DNA of 64,000 bases from Prosopocoilus inquinatus (lineage: Eukaryota > Arthropoda > Insecta > Coleoptera > Lucanidae), in contig CM069872.1 in assembly GCA_036172665.1 (NCBI GenBank), forward strand, positions 52,128,101 to 52,192,100, read 5' to 3'. A model generated the notes under the pieces. It was not told the DNA's origin. It saw only the letters and a list, made by a program, of their open reading frames with translations, and ran no database searches. Positions 44,654-56,300 of this stretch are shown here, one piece after another; the first letter of the stretch is position 1, and each line of letters begins with the position of its first letter. Position numbers and translations under genes: made by a program.

Positions 44654-44706
44654 TCGTTTTTGATTGCAATGAAAACCTCGAGCAGCCTATGTACAGCTCT
44701 TTCAGC
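44654..44706 (+). repeat. Dispersed ~50 bp repeat, copy 2
   Basis: ATCGTTTTTGATTGCAATGA followed by AAACCTCGAGCAGCCTATG, matching 9010-9064. Confidence 0.6.
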
Positions 44707-46253
44707 CCTACTTGGGACTGCTTCATAAATAAATAGGCAACACAAAATACTTTTGATGGGTATTGTTAAACAGAAATTGACAAATGGAACAAAGTTTACA
44801 TTTAGAATTTTTTTTTTCCGATGTATTTTGCTTTTTGCATTATTTTTTTCTGAATTTTTATTATTTATCTATTTGAAACATATTACTATTAAAAAAACTT
44901 CAAGAATTAATTAATTAATTGTAGGGGTACGTTCAGAAATTGTGGGACGGCGGGTAGAATTCTGTTTTTGTGACGTTACATCGTATCTACACGACTGGGT
45001 TGCCTTCAGAAACTGTAGCCGGAGAGCGTTTAAAAGGAAAAGCAAAATATACAAAGTCACTTATACGAGAAAGAGAGAATATTACCCAGAGCGCGCTCTT
45101 TTCAGTTCCTGAACTAGCACCTGCTTACTGTATGGCGCTAGCGTCTGCCGTTGCTAGGCACAAAGACGGAATTCAAAAAGCGATCGTAGGATGTCGCTGT
45201 TTAAACTGTTCAGAATTCTAATCGTTGCGATTCGTACGCCGATTCGCCATTTTTCCACCTCGTTTTATTATGAAACGTAAAACTGTGCTTCATTCTTTCT
45301 AATCTAGTCGCTTACTGAAAAGAATATTGAATAATGTCAAAATTGGGTAGGCCAACATAAAAAATGAAATTACTAACAAAAAAGACAGAGTGTTTCTGAA
45401 CCCTCCCAAGCGAGCACTGCGTCTAGGGACCCTAGATATAAAGATGAGGATTTTTATTTGATATGACAGGCGTGTTTGATTTAGTTGTCTAGAATTTCAT
45501 AACAAAAAATATGTTTATCCAAGAATGAACCCAAAATGTAGTTTCTGAACACACCCTTTCGTTCCGCCATCAAGGCGCTTCTTATTTGAAATAACAGATG
45601 GCACTGAAATAGGCGCAAATCCGTGCATACAAAAGGTGTTTTCGTTTCATAAGTGATCCGATCCCAAGTGATACTTACACCAACACGAAAAGAACACACA
45701 AATACATTATTGAGCTCTTAACCTCAAACTCCTAATCAGGATCAGTTCACTTTAAACGAAAAGAACGGTTCCTGGTCAAGCGGATGAGATCTGTTCTACT
45801 CGGTGCTGCTCTACTCGTTGAAACGAGCTAAACTGCTAAAATATAGTTTCGGATTTAAAATATTTGAAGTGGCATAAATTAAAACCCAAAAAAAAAAATG
45901 GTGAACAGCACTGGCAAACACTGTTTTTTTTTGCGTTTCGAGGTCTACTTTTGTTTTCATCCAAAATTTTACGTGTCGGCAACTCAACTAACGCGCGTGT
46001 AACTTGGCTTGCCTATACGTCAGGATGGTCAAAGTAAAACAAACGTAGTTATTACATATTTATAGTCAACTATATAATAATAAACTGCTGTAAAGATTGA
46101 TAACAAGTTTTACACAAGAAACGCATGTGACCATAATATTTAAATAAACAATTTCCTCCTCAGCTGCTTTTGGTATGATACAAAGAATAGATAAATCAAT
46201 AATTCGGCGGCGTAAATTCTACATGCTCCTATTACAACTATATACAAAACTGC

Positions 46254-46322
46254 TCTTTCTCGCGCGCACTCTCTCTCTTTCTCGCGCGCACTCTCTCTCT
46301 CTCTCGCTCTCTCCCTTTCTCT
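46254..46322. repeat. (CT)n microsatellite with CGCGCG interruptions
   Basis: Two CTCGCGCGCACTCTCTCT units followed by CT runs. Located ~90-150 nt past the karst stop codon, so it is likely in the 3' UTR. Confidence 0.75.
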
Positions 46323-46407
46323 CCTATACATAAACAAACGAATAACGTAACAATACTTCTTTTGGTGGGCCTAAAAACTAGTCAAAGATGGTGTCGGGGG
46401 TCGCACA

Positions 46408-47387
46408 CTACATTTGCGACGAGCGTTTCTTCCTGAACATGTCGATGATTCGAGAGGACTTTTTGTGGTCGCTCGACTGTTGCGGTTGGATCGAGGCAGG
46501 TCGATTCGCATTCGCATTCGCCCCTCCTCTCCATTCCCCCCTGGGCGAACTACCGTCCCCGTAATTACCACCTAAAAGCAATGCACGTGATTTCAAGAGG
46601 GGGCGTCTCATTCGAAAGGACTCGAGGGAGTTTCGGGGGAAAGAAAAATTAATTTAATAGCGTGTGTAGGCAGCGTCTAGGCCCGCCTTAATTCGGACGG
46701 TCCTAATATCATGAAGCAGCAGCAGTAGAGGAGAAGAGACCCCATTTTGAACAATTCGAAAGAAGGAAAGCGACAGAAAGGAATTATGCAGCGGCAAAGC
46801 CTGGTGGGTTGCAGTTGCAGTTAGTCATGTTTGGACATGCTGAACTAACCATAGTTGTCTCCGTTGTTGTCTAACGTGCTGCGACGACGCACGACGTTGT
46901 TATTCGGAGGCTGACTCATCGGTAAAGGGGGCGGGCTCTCTCCTAGATTAGTTCACATAAAGACAAGCATTTATACCGAAGGGAGTGGTGGAGACGTATT
47001 TCATTGTTCCATTTTCGACACTTGACACTTTCCTTTTAATTAATTAGGAAAGGACAGGAAAATTCTGTCACATCCTTTCATTTAATACTGAGAATTTTTT
47101 TTTTTAATCGATTCAACAATACAAATACACTCCACCGCTTGGTTAAATCAACATAACCGAAGACGTACACAAATAGTTAATGGAACTTACAATTAGTCTG
47201 GTTAAATTACCTCGGTAACCGCAAGACAACACCGTAGAACTCACTCACCCGACAAGGTATGTCTGTGTCCTGACTGTTGTGTGCTTCCGTTTTGTATCTG
47301 CGGGTCATGTCTTAAGACTACTGCATCCGTCACATCCGGAGAGGATGTTCGACTCGACTGCGAGCTCACCTCGACGTCCAATTGATC
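46408..47387 (-). other. kst: karst C-terminal tail, three small exons
   Basis: Exons 47387-47249, 46942-46850 and 46571-46408 encode a Ser/Thr/Gln-rich region (DQLDVEVSSQSSRTSSPD), a Pro-rich motif (ESPPPLPMSQPP) that could bind SH3 domains, Asn-rich NNNVVRRRSTLDNNGDNY, and a basic end (SSRIIDMFRKKRSSQM). In flies this segment controls membrane association; that role is transferred here by homology. Confidence 0.8.
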
Positions 47388-50300
47388 CTGAAAGTAACAC
47401 CAAAATTACTATTTATTGGCTATTGAAAATTAATTGTTAAATAATCACCATGAAAATGAATTTAATTATTAATAATAATAAATCAATAATTATAAATCTA
47501 AGTAAGCAATACTTAATATTATTGCACTAAGAAGAAGAAAATTAAGTTCCTTTTACCTTGGGCACTTCGAAATGCATTAATTGTTGGCTGGGTGGAAGCC
47601 TGGCCTTGAAAGAAATCTTCCCGACCCACTCCGACAGATCCGTGGCGCTCGGGCAAGAAAACAGAAACTCCGATCCATCCACACCGATCAAGCGGAATGT
47701 GAACCTCCTCTTGAGATAGTCACTGGCAGCCGAACACAACGAATTGTGCAGTATGATCGGAGAGCATGCGGCTTTGCTTGCGATGAAATCCTCCTTGTTC
47801 TTGAAGAAGCACAGCAACTGTCCGCAGAGCACCGTGTAGTAGTTTTTCCAGGCCCGGTTCGGTGCTTTCTTGCCACCAGAGACCAACACCTGTTTACGAT
47901 CTAAGAACGACTGGATTTCGACCGGGGGCAAATCCGAATCTGCAAAAGACACAAATCAACAAATTTTAGTATAGGCAACTCAACTAACACAGTCGTTTGC
48001 ACGATTGCCTACATCGAAACTTCCAAGAATATTTAAAAAAATATATAAATAAATGGTTTCTAGACTTTAACCAGACAGCCTAGAAACCATTTATTTACAA
48101 TTTTTATCGAACAAGAAACATGTGGTTAAAAAATAATAATAAATACGTTTTTTTAAGAAACCAAGAAGTTTTAGTATAGGCAACTCTATTAACACAGTCG
48201 TTTGCACGATTGCCTACATCGAAACTTCCAAGAATATTAAAAAACATATAAAATAAATGGTTTCTAGACTTTAATCGAACAGTGTAGAAACCATTTATTT
48301 TCAATTTCCATCAGAGAAGAAACATAGGACTAAATAAAATAAAATAAATTCGGTTTTCCAAAAAAAACAAGAAGTCTTACTATAGGCAACACAATTAACG
48401 CAGTCGTTTGCATGATTGCCTACATTTAAAGTTCCAGGAATATTTTTTTTTCATTTTGTTAAAAGCGAGATTAATTTCTTTCACAATTCACCCAATCAAT
48501 TTAAGTTTTTTTTAGACAACAAATTTCTAGTTCTTGCATTAAAAATTAAAATTAAAGGTGTCGAGATCAACAACAAAATATCGTACCTGTTGATGCTTTG
48601 CGGAATGACCCCCTCCTCCTCGTCGTGAAAGACGGAGTTCTCTTCACGGGTTTCGTGGGGCCCCCCACTTTCATACTCTCCGCTCGCTTCACGTTCGATT
48701 CGGAGCCTCGCCTGATGCGATCGCCGAACATCTGAGCCACGGAGTTCGACTTGGTGAGCGTGGGGCCCGCATTCGCCGCGTTGAATTCTTGCTGCGGGGC
48801 GGCGGGTTTCTCCTGGTAGGGGCTCCTTCCGTTCATTCTTTCCTCGGGGCGCTCTCGCTCTTGCATTCGCAGCTCCGTCAGTCTTTGGATTTCCATGCGC
48901 TTGCGCTGCGCCTGCCGCTCTTGCTCTTGGCGCTCGCGTTCCACCTGTTTCTCCCTTGCCTCGCGTTCCTTCTGTACAATAAATGCCTCTTCGATCTACA
49001 AAAAAAAAAATTATAATAAACAAATTGCAATAATTAAAGGACGTTGTTTCAGTTTTAAGTCATCAAAGAAATCATTTTTGGTTTTATAATTATTATTGCA
49101 ACTGAAAAGAAAATGGGCGTAAAAATTGCAAGCATGCAGTAAAAAGTGGACCATCCCTTGTATAATACAGCTAGTTGCGGGCCTCTGTATCAAGGGAGTA
49201 GCTCAAGAACTCAAGTGAAAAGTCGACAACGAACTTTAGGCACGTCATCTTGTAGCCATTTTTTTTGACGACATAAAATTTTATAATAAGTTTCGAACTC
49301 ACCAAAGTCGTACGCCTCAAAGCACTGAACTTATCCTCCTGGGCGAAGATGGTTTTCTCAAAGTCGTCGTGTTTTCGAATCAAGTCCTCCACCTGCACTA
49401 TATTTTCCCCGACCTTCCCATCCCTTACGGTATCCTCCCGGACAGCCAGCCAGCTGTCCAGCAAGTTGGCGTCGCGCTTAAACAACTGCACATCGAGGTT
49501 CTGGTGGTAGATGTGGCTGCGGTTGTCCCAGGTCCGGTTGAGGAAGTCCATGCGTTGCTGCAGCAAGCCGATTCTGTCCTGGATTTCCTGCGACAGGAAG
49601 TGCCCGTCCTTGATCAGGGTGTTCCCCGTTTTGTAAAACTGTGCGAAGGCGACCTCTCGGCTGTTTATTTCGACCCTGTGCTCCTTGTGACGCTCGATCA
49701 GGAGCTCGGCCGCCGTCACGTCCTGGGGTAGGTCAGGCGCGGTGATTTTCGCAAGCATCTCATTAATCCAAGCCCTAAAAAAATTGATTCACTGTTCTAG
49801 AGCACTTTTATTAGATAAAGTTCCTACTTTATTTTCATCAAGAAACTTTGATTACCAGCTGCTGTTTTCAACTTACAAAAAAAATAAATATTTTCAATGG
49901 AGCCTTAGTATAGGCAAATCAACGAATTCATCAGTACGTATGGTTGCCTAGATTACAGGCGGTTTTTCAAAAAGATTTCTAGTAAAACAATTTTCCAATT
50001 ATTCCTGATTTCAGTAGACGTAATAAAATTACTATTACTAATAATTTTCACATGATTACTAAGAAAAACGATTGAATTACCTTTAAAAATAATTAAAAAA
50101 ATTACACCCCATTAGAGTATATAATCAAATAACGTCAAAACAAAATGAAAAGTGTTGTAAATTCCAAACCATAAGAATTCCAAAGTGTAGGCAACACAAT
50201 TACACAGTCGTTTGTATGGTTGCCTATATCGAAGACCCCAGGATTTTTTCTTTTTGTTAAAAACGTAATGAACTATTTAAATTATGCAACGAAAATTAAT

Positions 50301-53300
50301 TCAAATCAAAAATAAAGTAATCCTTGGCAGTTAAGGCCCGTTTTTTTCCATCTCAGTGTAACTTTATGCTTCGCTTTATTTCGAATTGCAACGACAATAT
50401 TGCACAGGAATAAAACGAAGTGTAAAGTTAGGTAAACCACGATAAAAAAATTGGGCCTGAGAGGTCAATAATAAATAAAAAAGAAAGACGTACAGAAATT
50501 CTTGATGCTGATCGAAGTAAGTCTCCAATTGCTCGGCTTGCTGCAGGTTCTCCTTGCGTTGCTTCGACTTGTCCTTGAGTGTATTCCAGGCTGTGTTCGT
50601 GTCTTCACGCTTCACTTGAATGTGATCCTCGGCATCGGGGTACATCTTGATGAGCTTCTGGGCTTCCTGCTCGATTAACTCGACCTGTTCCTTAACTGCC
50701 ACCAGTTCACTCTCGAAGGCGGTGTGCTTGCGCACTAAGGCCTGAATACTCTCCAAGTCCTGCCCGTAGAAATCCACGGATAGTGTGGCTTCTTTCTCCT
50801 CGATCCACGTGATTGTCTCGTCGGCTGTCCGGTCGAACATGTGCACTTGCTTGGCCCCCGCTAAGGCTTCTTGCCTTGCACTGGCGAGCTCCATGAGGTC
50901 ATCCCATTGGTCGCGCACTTCAGTCACTTTAGAGTCGATCTTCTCGCTGTGGGTGTTCCCAGCCTTGGTGAGTTTGCTTCCGTTTTCGATGCAAGCCTGA
51001 ATTCGGGGCTCACTATTGTGGAGGGTGGAGAGGATGGCTTCGAAGGCCTGCGTTAAGAGTTCGACATGCTCGACATCAGTGCCGTAGTCCTCGGAGTCCG
51101 CTTTCACTTGCTGCTCGGTCATCCACTCTTGTACCTCGTTGCATTCTCTCAGGAAGGTGAAGAACGAAAGGGCGTCTGAAAGTTTCGTTTCGCGTTCGGA
51201 GAACAGGTCCTTGATTTCGGCAAATTGCAAATCGATTTTGTCCTGGGCACAGAAAAAAAATCAGAAGCTAGTAGGTATTAGATATTAAATAAAAACCAAC
51301 CTGTTTTTCTGCTATGTTCTCGGAGTCAAAGTGGTTGCGATCCAGGAGATTTTGGGCCATGTTCGACAGTCGGCTCATGTTCATCTCGAAGGCCTCGATT
51401 TCGATGCTGATTGCTTCGAGCTTGCGCTGCAGAGACTGAGCGGAGTCCTCGTCTTTGCCCACTTCTGAGGACGTCAGCAGGGGACGTTTGTCGTTGAACC
51501 AAATTTCGGCCTCGGCAGCCTCAGCGTAATACTGAAAACGAAACAATTTCTCGGATTAAAAAAAAAAAAAAACCAAGCCAAAAGAGAACAGAGCGCAAAT
51601 AAAGAACAAAGACGGAGCTGGTTCTATTTAAAATGGTTAGTTACGTTTACAGCAGGATTCCAATTTTATTTACTTTAAAACAATCCCTGACTTTCCTTGA
51701 CTTTCGGTCAAAAAACCAGCACTTTCCTAAATTTTATACTCCTGTTAGTTTAAATGATAATAATGCATATCTTTAATTACAAAACTATTTTTATTTTAAT
51801 AATAAAAAAAATGTACGCCTTTAATATAAGCAAACCCACGAACTTAGCTGTGCATATGGTTGCCTACATTACAGGCGGTAGAACTATTTTTTTACGAGAA
51901 GCTTTAGTGTAGGCAAACCATCACCCCAGTTCGTATGGTTGCATACACTAAAGGCGGCAGACGTATTTTTTGTTAAGAAAATTTCGAGTGCTTCCAATTC
52001 TTTCCGATTTCAAAAAAGAAGCATTAGAAAATTAGTAATTTAATTCTTTTTTAATTTTTACCTGCATTACTAAGGAAAATTAACGAATTACCTTTTTTTT
52101 AAAAAATCAAAAAAAAAACAATTAATTCATTCGTTTGAAAATAATAAATTAGACCTTCTCGAAAATAAAACAAAAAACCTCAGTACAGGCAACCCAATGA
52201 ACACAGTTGCTTCGGCGATTGCCTATGCTGTTTTTTATTTAAAAAAAAATGTGATGGACAGTTCGTTTTCACTGAAATTATGCAGTCTTCTAATTTTTTA
52301 ATATTCAAAACAATTTTCCAAGTTTTCCTTACGTGCACACTCAAAAACAAACAAAAAAAACTTGCCATTTGTGATTCTAAAGCGTCCTGCAACCTCAACC
52401 GCCTTATGCTAGCAAGATCTCGCACGTTCGTCAGTTTCATCTTCAATTCTTGCGCTTTATCATTGATGATCTTCGAAGCTGTATGCCCCGCTCTGGTTAG
52501 ATTGGCAGCCCTGGCCACCAACGTCCCAACGATCGGCTCCCTCGACACCAACTCTGATTCTAAAGCGTGGTGCTTCTTCTGTAGGCTTTGAGCCGCGGTC
52601 AGACTATTCCCTGCGAAACAGAAGTTTGTTCGTTATTATTTTTGAGATGTTAATTAAAAACATACCTAATTCAGTCGATGCTGCCAACGGTTCTCTATCC
52701 GAGAGCCACTGCAGTTCATCATCGACGTCCCTCAAGAACTGATGCAGCATTGACGAGGCCTCCAAGAGATCCTTCCTTGACTCGATGGGTTCCTGCAACT
52801 GATGAAACCTGGCTATGGCCTCCCCGGCCCTCATGTGCAACTCATCGGCCATGAAGTGGTCTCGCCTGACGAACTGCTCGGCCATCTCGTTGATCATCTC
52901 GCAGGCCTCCGTGTGTTGCTGCACGTCGTTTTCGAGGGCATTGTGTTTCTTGAGCAGGTTATTCACGGTGGCCAGGTCTTTCCCGATGTCCGAAGACAGC
53001 AATTGCTGCTCGACTTCCCCTAGCCAAACCTCGAACTCGTCCAGGGATCGATTGAAGAGCAAGGCTTGGTAGGCGTCGTTTAACCTGTCACGTTTCAAAC
53101 TCGATAAATCCAGCAGATGTCGCCAGTCGTTCTCCAAGTCTTCCAGCCTGGTTTCGATCTCCTTGCTGGCGAAATGGTCCGCGTCGATTAGGTACTGGCC
53201 CTCGTTAATAACCGCCTGGATTCGCCCCCCGTTCGCCAGGATTTCCGCCTCGAACGCCACGTGCTTCTGTATCTTGCTCTGCAAATTGCTGGGCTCGCGG

Positions 53301-56300
53301 TAGTTCTCGTCGCTGGCGACTTGTATTTTCTGCGACAGCCAATTCTCAACCTCGTGTATGTTCCGGATGAATTCGTGCAAGGCCCGGGATTCCTCGAGTT
53401 TATTCCTGCGCGTCTTCGTGGTCTCGAGTAGGTGGTCCTTGCGTGCCAAAATCAAATCCAAGCGCTTGCTCACCTCGGTGTTATCGAATCGCTTGTCAGA
53501 CAAGACACCGTTCGCAAGCTTCTCGAGCTCGTTGACCCTGTTCAGCTGTTGCCCGAGCATGGTTTCGAAATCCTGTTGCTTTCGGATTAGGGCATCGACA
53601 GCTCTGGGGTTGTCTCCGATGTCATCGTTGTTTAAGAACGCCTCCTTCGATGCGAACCAATTGTCCAATTGATCGGCCTGCTCTTTGAAATCTTGAAGCT
53701 TGTATTCGTGTGTTAGATCCTGCCTGTGTTGTTCCCAGGCGTCGGCGATCATCTGCTGAAGATCCTCGAGCTTCTGGAGGGCTTGCACTATCTCGGGGTC
53801 CCTGTTTTGAACCAGGCTTGTTCCGAATACGTGCAACGAATGGAAGGCTTCTTGCCTGCCATCGATTTCGGCTTTGTGTTCGTTGTGCAGCTCGAGGAGG
53901 GCTTCGGCGTCAGCCACGCTGGTCGGTTTGTTCTGGGCTTCCATCCGTTTAATCGACTCTCCCACCCAAACCTCCAGGTCTTTAAGCTCGGCAAAGAATT
54001 TCTGCCTGGTGTACGAAGCTTCGAGGGCATTCCTCCTGCGATGCCTCGACTCGAGTAAACTCACCCATTGCTGGTGCAGCTCCTCGATTTTATCATCGAT
54101 GTGCTTCGCTTGATCTTTGTATTTCGACTTCAGCCGGACGGTGTCTCTATCGTGCTCCAGGATTTTATTTTCCACCGCCGACATTTCCCTCTCAAGCGTC
54201 TCCTGCTTGCGTTGGAGTGCTTGGACTGCGTTTAAATCACGCCCAACATCATCGGCTTCCATTGCGAGGGCCTTCTCCGAGATCCGCTGCAAAGTATCGT
54301 TCACATCTCTGTTGTAGAGGTGGAGTTCCAAGGCTCCTGCGAGTCTATCCCTGTACGTGGCTAAAGCCCCTTGTAAATTGTGCCATTTCTTGATGAAAGC
54401 ATCCCGCCTCTCTTTTACCCCGGGCTGTCCTTGCTTGATTAATTTCTCTGCGAGGGCGTTAATAGTTTTGATGCGGGTATCATCGACTCGCATGTCACTA
54501 TCCACATCGTCTAGTTTCCTCTGCAAGGCTTGGCAGTGCTCGTAATCCTTGCCTGTATCCCCCGCTTGAATCATTACCTCTTTGTCGCGAATCCAAGCTT
54601 CGATCTTATCCAGTTGATTGTTAAACTCAAGAATGTCCTGCGCCTCCTCAAGTCCCTTCCCTTGTAAGTCCACCTCGTACACAAGTTTGTTCCAAGCCGA
54701 ATCCAACTCGTGCAATTGTTTTTTTATTTCAGGCGAAGCCTCATGCCTCTTGACCAAGAGCTTCTCCCCCTTGTGCTTGATCTCTTCGATTTTGCCCTCG
54801 TTCGCTGCCACCTCCGCTTGAAACGCTTGGTGTTTCTGCAGCTTCTTAATCTTCTCCTCCAAGTTACTGACGTCGCCGATCTTGATTTCCGCCTGCAGCT
54901 TCTTTTGCTTCTCCGTAATCCAATTCTTAGCGTCACTCACGTCACGTATAAATTCCGCGTATAACAAAGCGTCTTCCAGTTGCTGCCTTCGTTTCACGCA
55001 CAGCTGCTTTATGTTGACACGCTTGGTCTGTATGTCTGCGAGCTTGCTGATTATCTGCGGACTCTCGAAGTGCTTCTGCATTATGAGCTTGTCCCCGAGC
55101 TGAAGCAGAAGCTCCAGGCGTTCCCCCTGCGAATTCACCAGTTTCTCAAAGGCCTCGTGCTTCTTGAATTGGCTGGTGACCTCGTCGATGGTATCACCGA
55201 AGTCGTTGTTGCTTAAAGTCGCTTCTTGTGCGTTGGCCGCGTTCTCCAGTTGTTTGGCTTCGCGCAAGAAAAAGTGCAAGTCCATCAGCTGGTCCAGGTG
55301 CATGTTCTTGAGCTGCCACGCGTTGTGCAATTTCTTACGTTCATCGAACAGGGCCGACAATCGATCTTCGGCTTCGGGCGCCGCGTAATGTCCGGTTTGT
55401 TGCATCGCCGTACACATCTCCGCCGCGATCTGGAAGCTCTCCTCGCGGGCTTCTATTTCGCCTTTTAAGGCGTCGTGCTCCACTTTTAAGGCCTGGGCCC
55501 GGGCAGCGCTCCTGACCGGCTCTTGTGTGGCCATCGCGATCCTGAGCCCAGAAGCCCAGCTGGTTAAATCGCGTACTTGCGCAAGGAATTTCTGCAGGTC
55601 CACGCTAGCTTGCAGCTGGTCCTTTCGAAGATCGGCGCGTTCTTTCAACCCCTGCCAGGCGGTCACCACCAGCTCCTGTTTCTCCTGGATGTTCTTTTTA
55701 TTTGAGGGGTAAATCATTTGGAGGCGGGCTGCGTCGTCCACCAGAATCTGCAGCTGCGCCTCGAGGACGACCAGCTCGTTTTCGAAGGCCTCTTGCCTTC
55801 GCAGGAGGGCCAGGGCTGAATTGAGGTCGCGTCCCAGTTCCGTGCCCAGGGCTGCGCTCTTCTCGTGGATTCGAGTGAGCGCGTCGGCGACGTCGCGGTG
55901 GAAACGGTGGATTTCGCCGGCCGCGTGAAGACGCTGCTGGCGGTGGTCGATTTGCTGGTGGAGTTTCGCCCAGCTTTCCCTAAATAATAAAGGAGATTGT
56001 GACATTTTTCTTCTTGAGGGGCGCTCGGAAACCCAACGCAGACCGTTTACCATTTTGAGGTTATGTGCGTGCGGCAAAGCGTACGGACGTCGAATTAATC
56101 AAGTTTCGTTGATTTCGATAAATTTTGTAGTTTACAGTCCTTTATTACGCAGAAAATAAGTAAAAACGAAGTGAAAAGCAAAAAAATAAATGACGCTTCT
56201 TGGGTTAACAAATGCAGCCAACTTAAATTTCCGCGGGAAATTCAAATTTACCCTCCAACACGGCCCCATTTAATTTTCTCCAATTCCAACTAATACTAAT

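Larger units (their letters stand above)
44340..46407. other. Gene-free spacer and 3' flank of karst
   Basis: Contains dispersed repeat copy 2 (44654-44706). TTCAGAAATTGTGGG at 44938 and TAGTTTCTGAACACACCC at 45538 are inverted and may bound a ~625 bp element. An 83-codon plus-strand frame at 44970-45221 inside it is not recognised. A TAGGCAAC-type hairpin relative is at 45975-46017. Confidence 0.4.

Noticed and set aside
44970..45221. 83-codon plus-strand frame between the PF16020 genes and karst
   Set aside because: It lies inside a possible inverted-repeat element bounded by TTCAGAAA / TTTCTGAA, with no family resemblance and no splice context.
46371..46571. Alternative frame for the karst last exon
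   Set aside because: Only the frame ending FRKKRSSQM connects in phase with the preceding exon (NGDNYG).
52802..55712. Many plus-strand frames of 60-110 codons opposite karst
   Set aside because: Shadows of the large spectrin exon. The minus strand has the spectrin repeats and in-phase splice sites.
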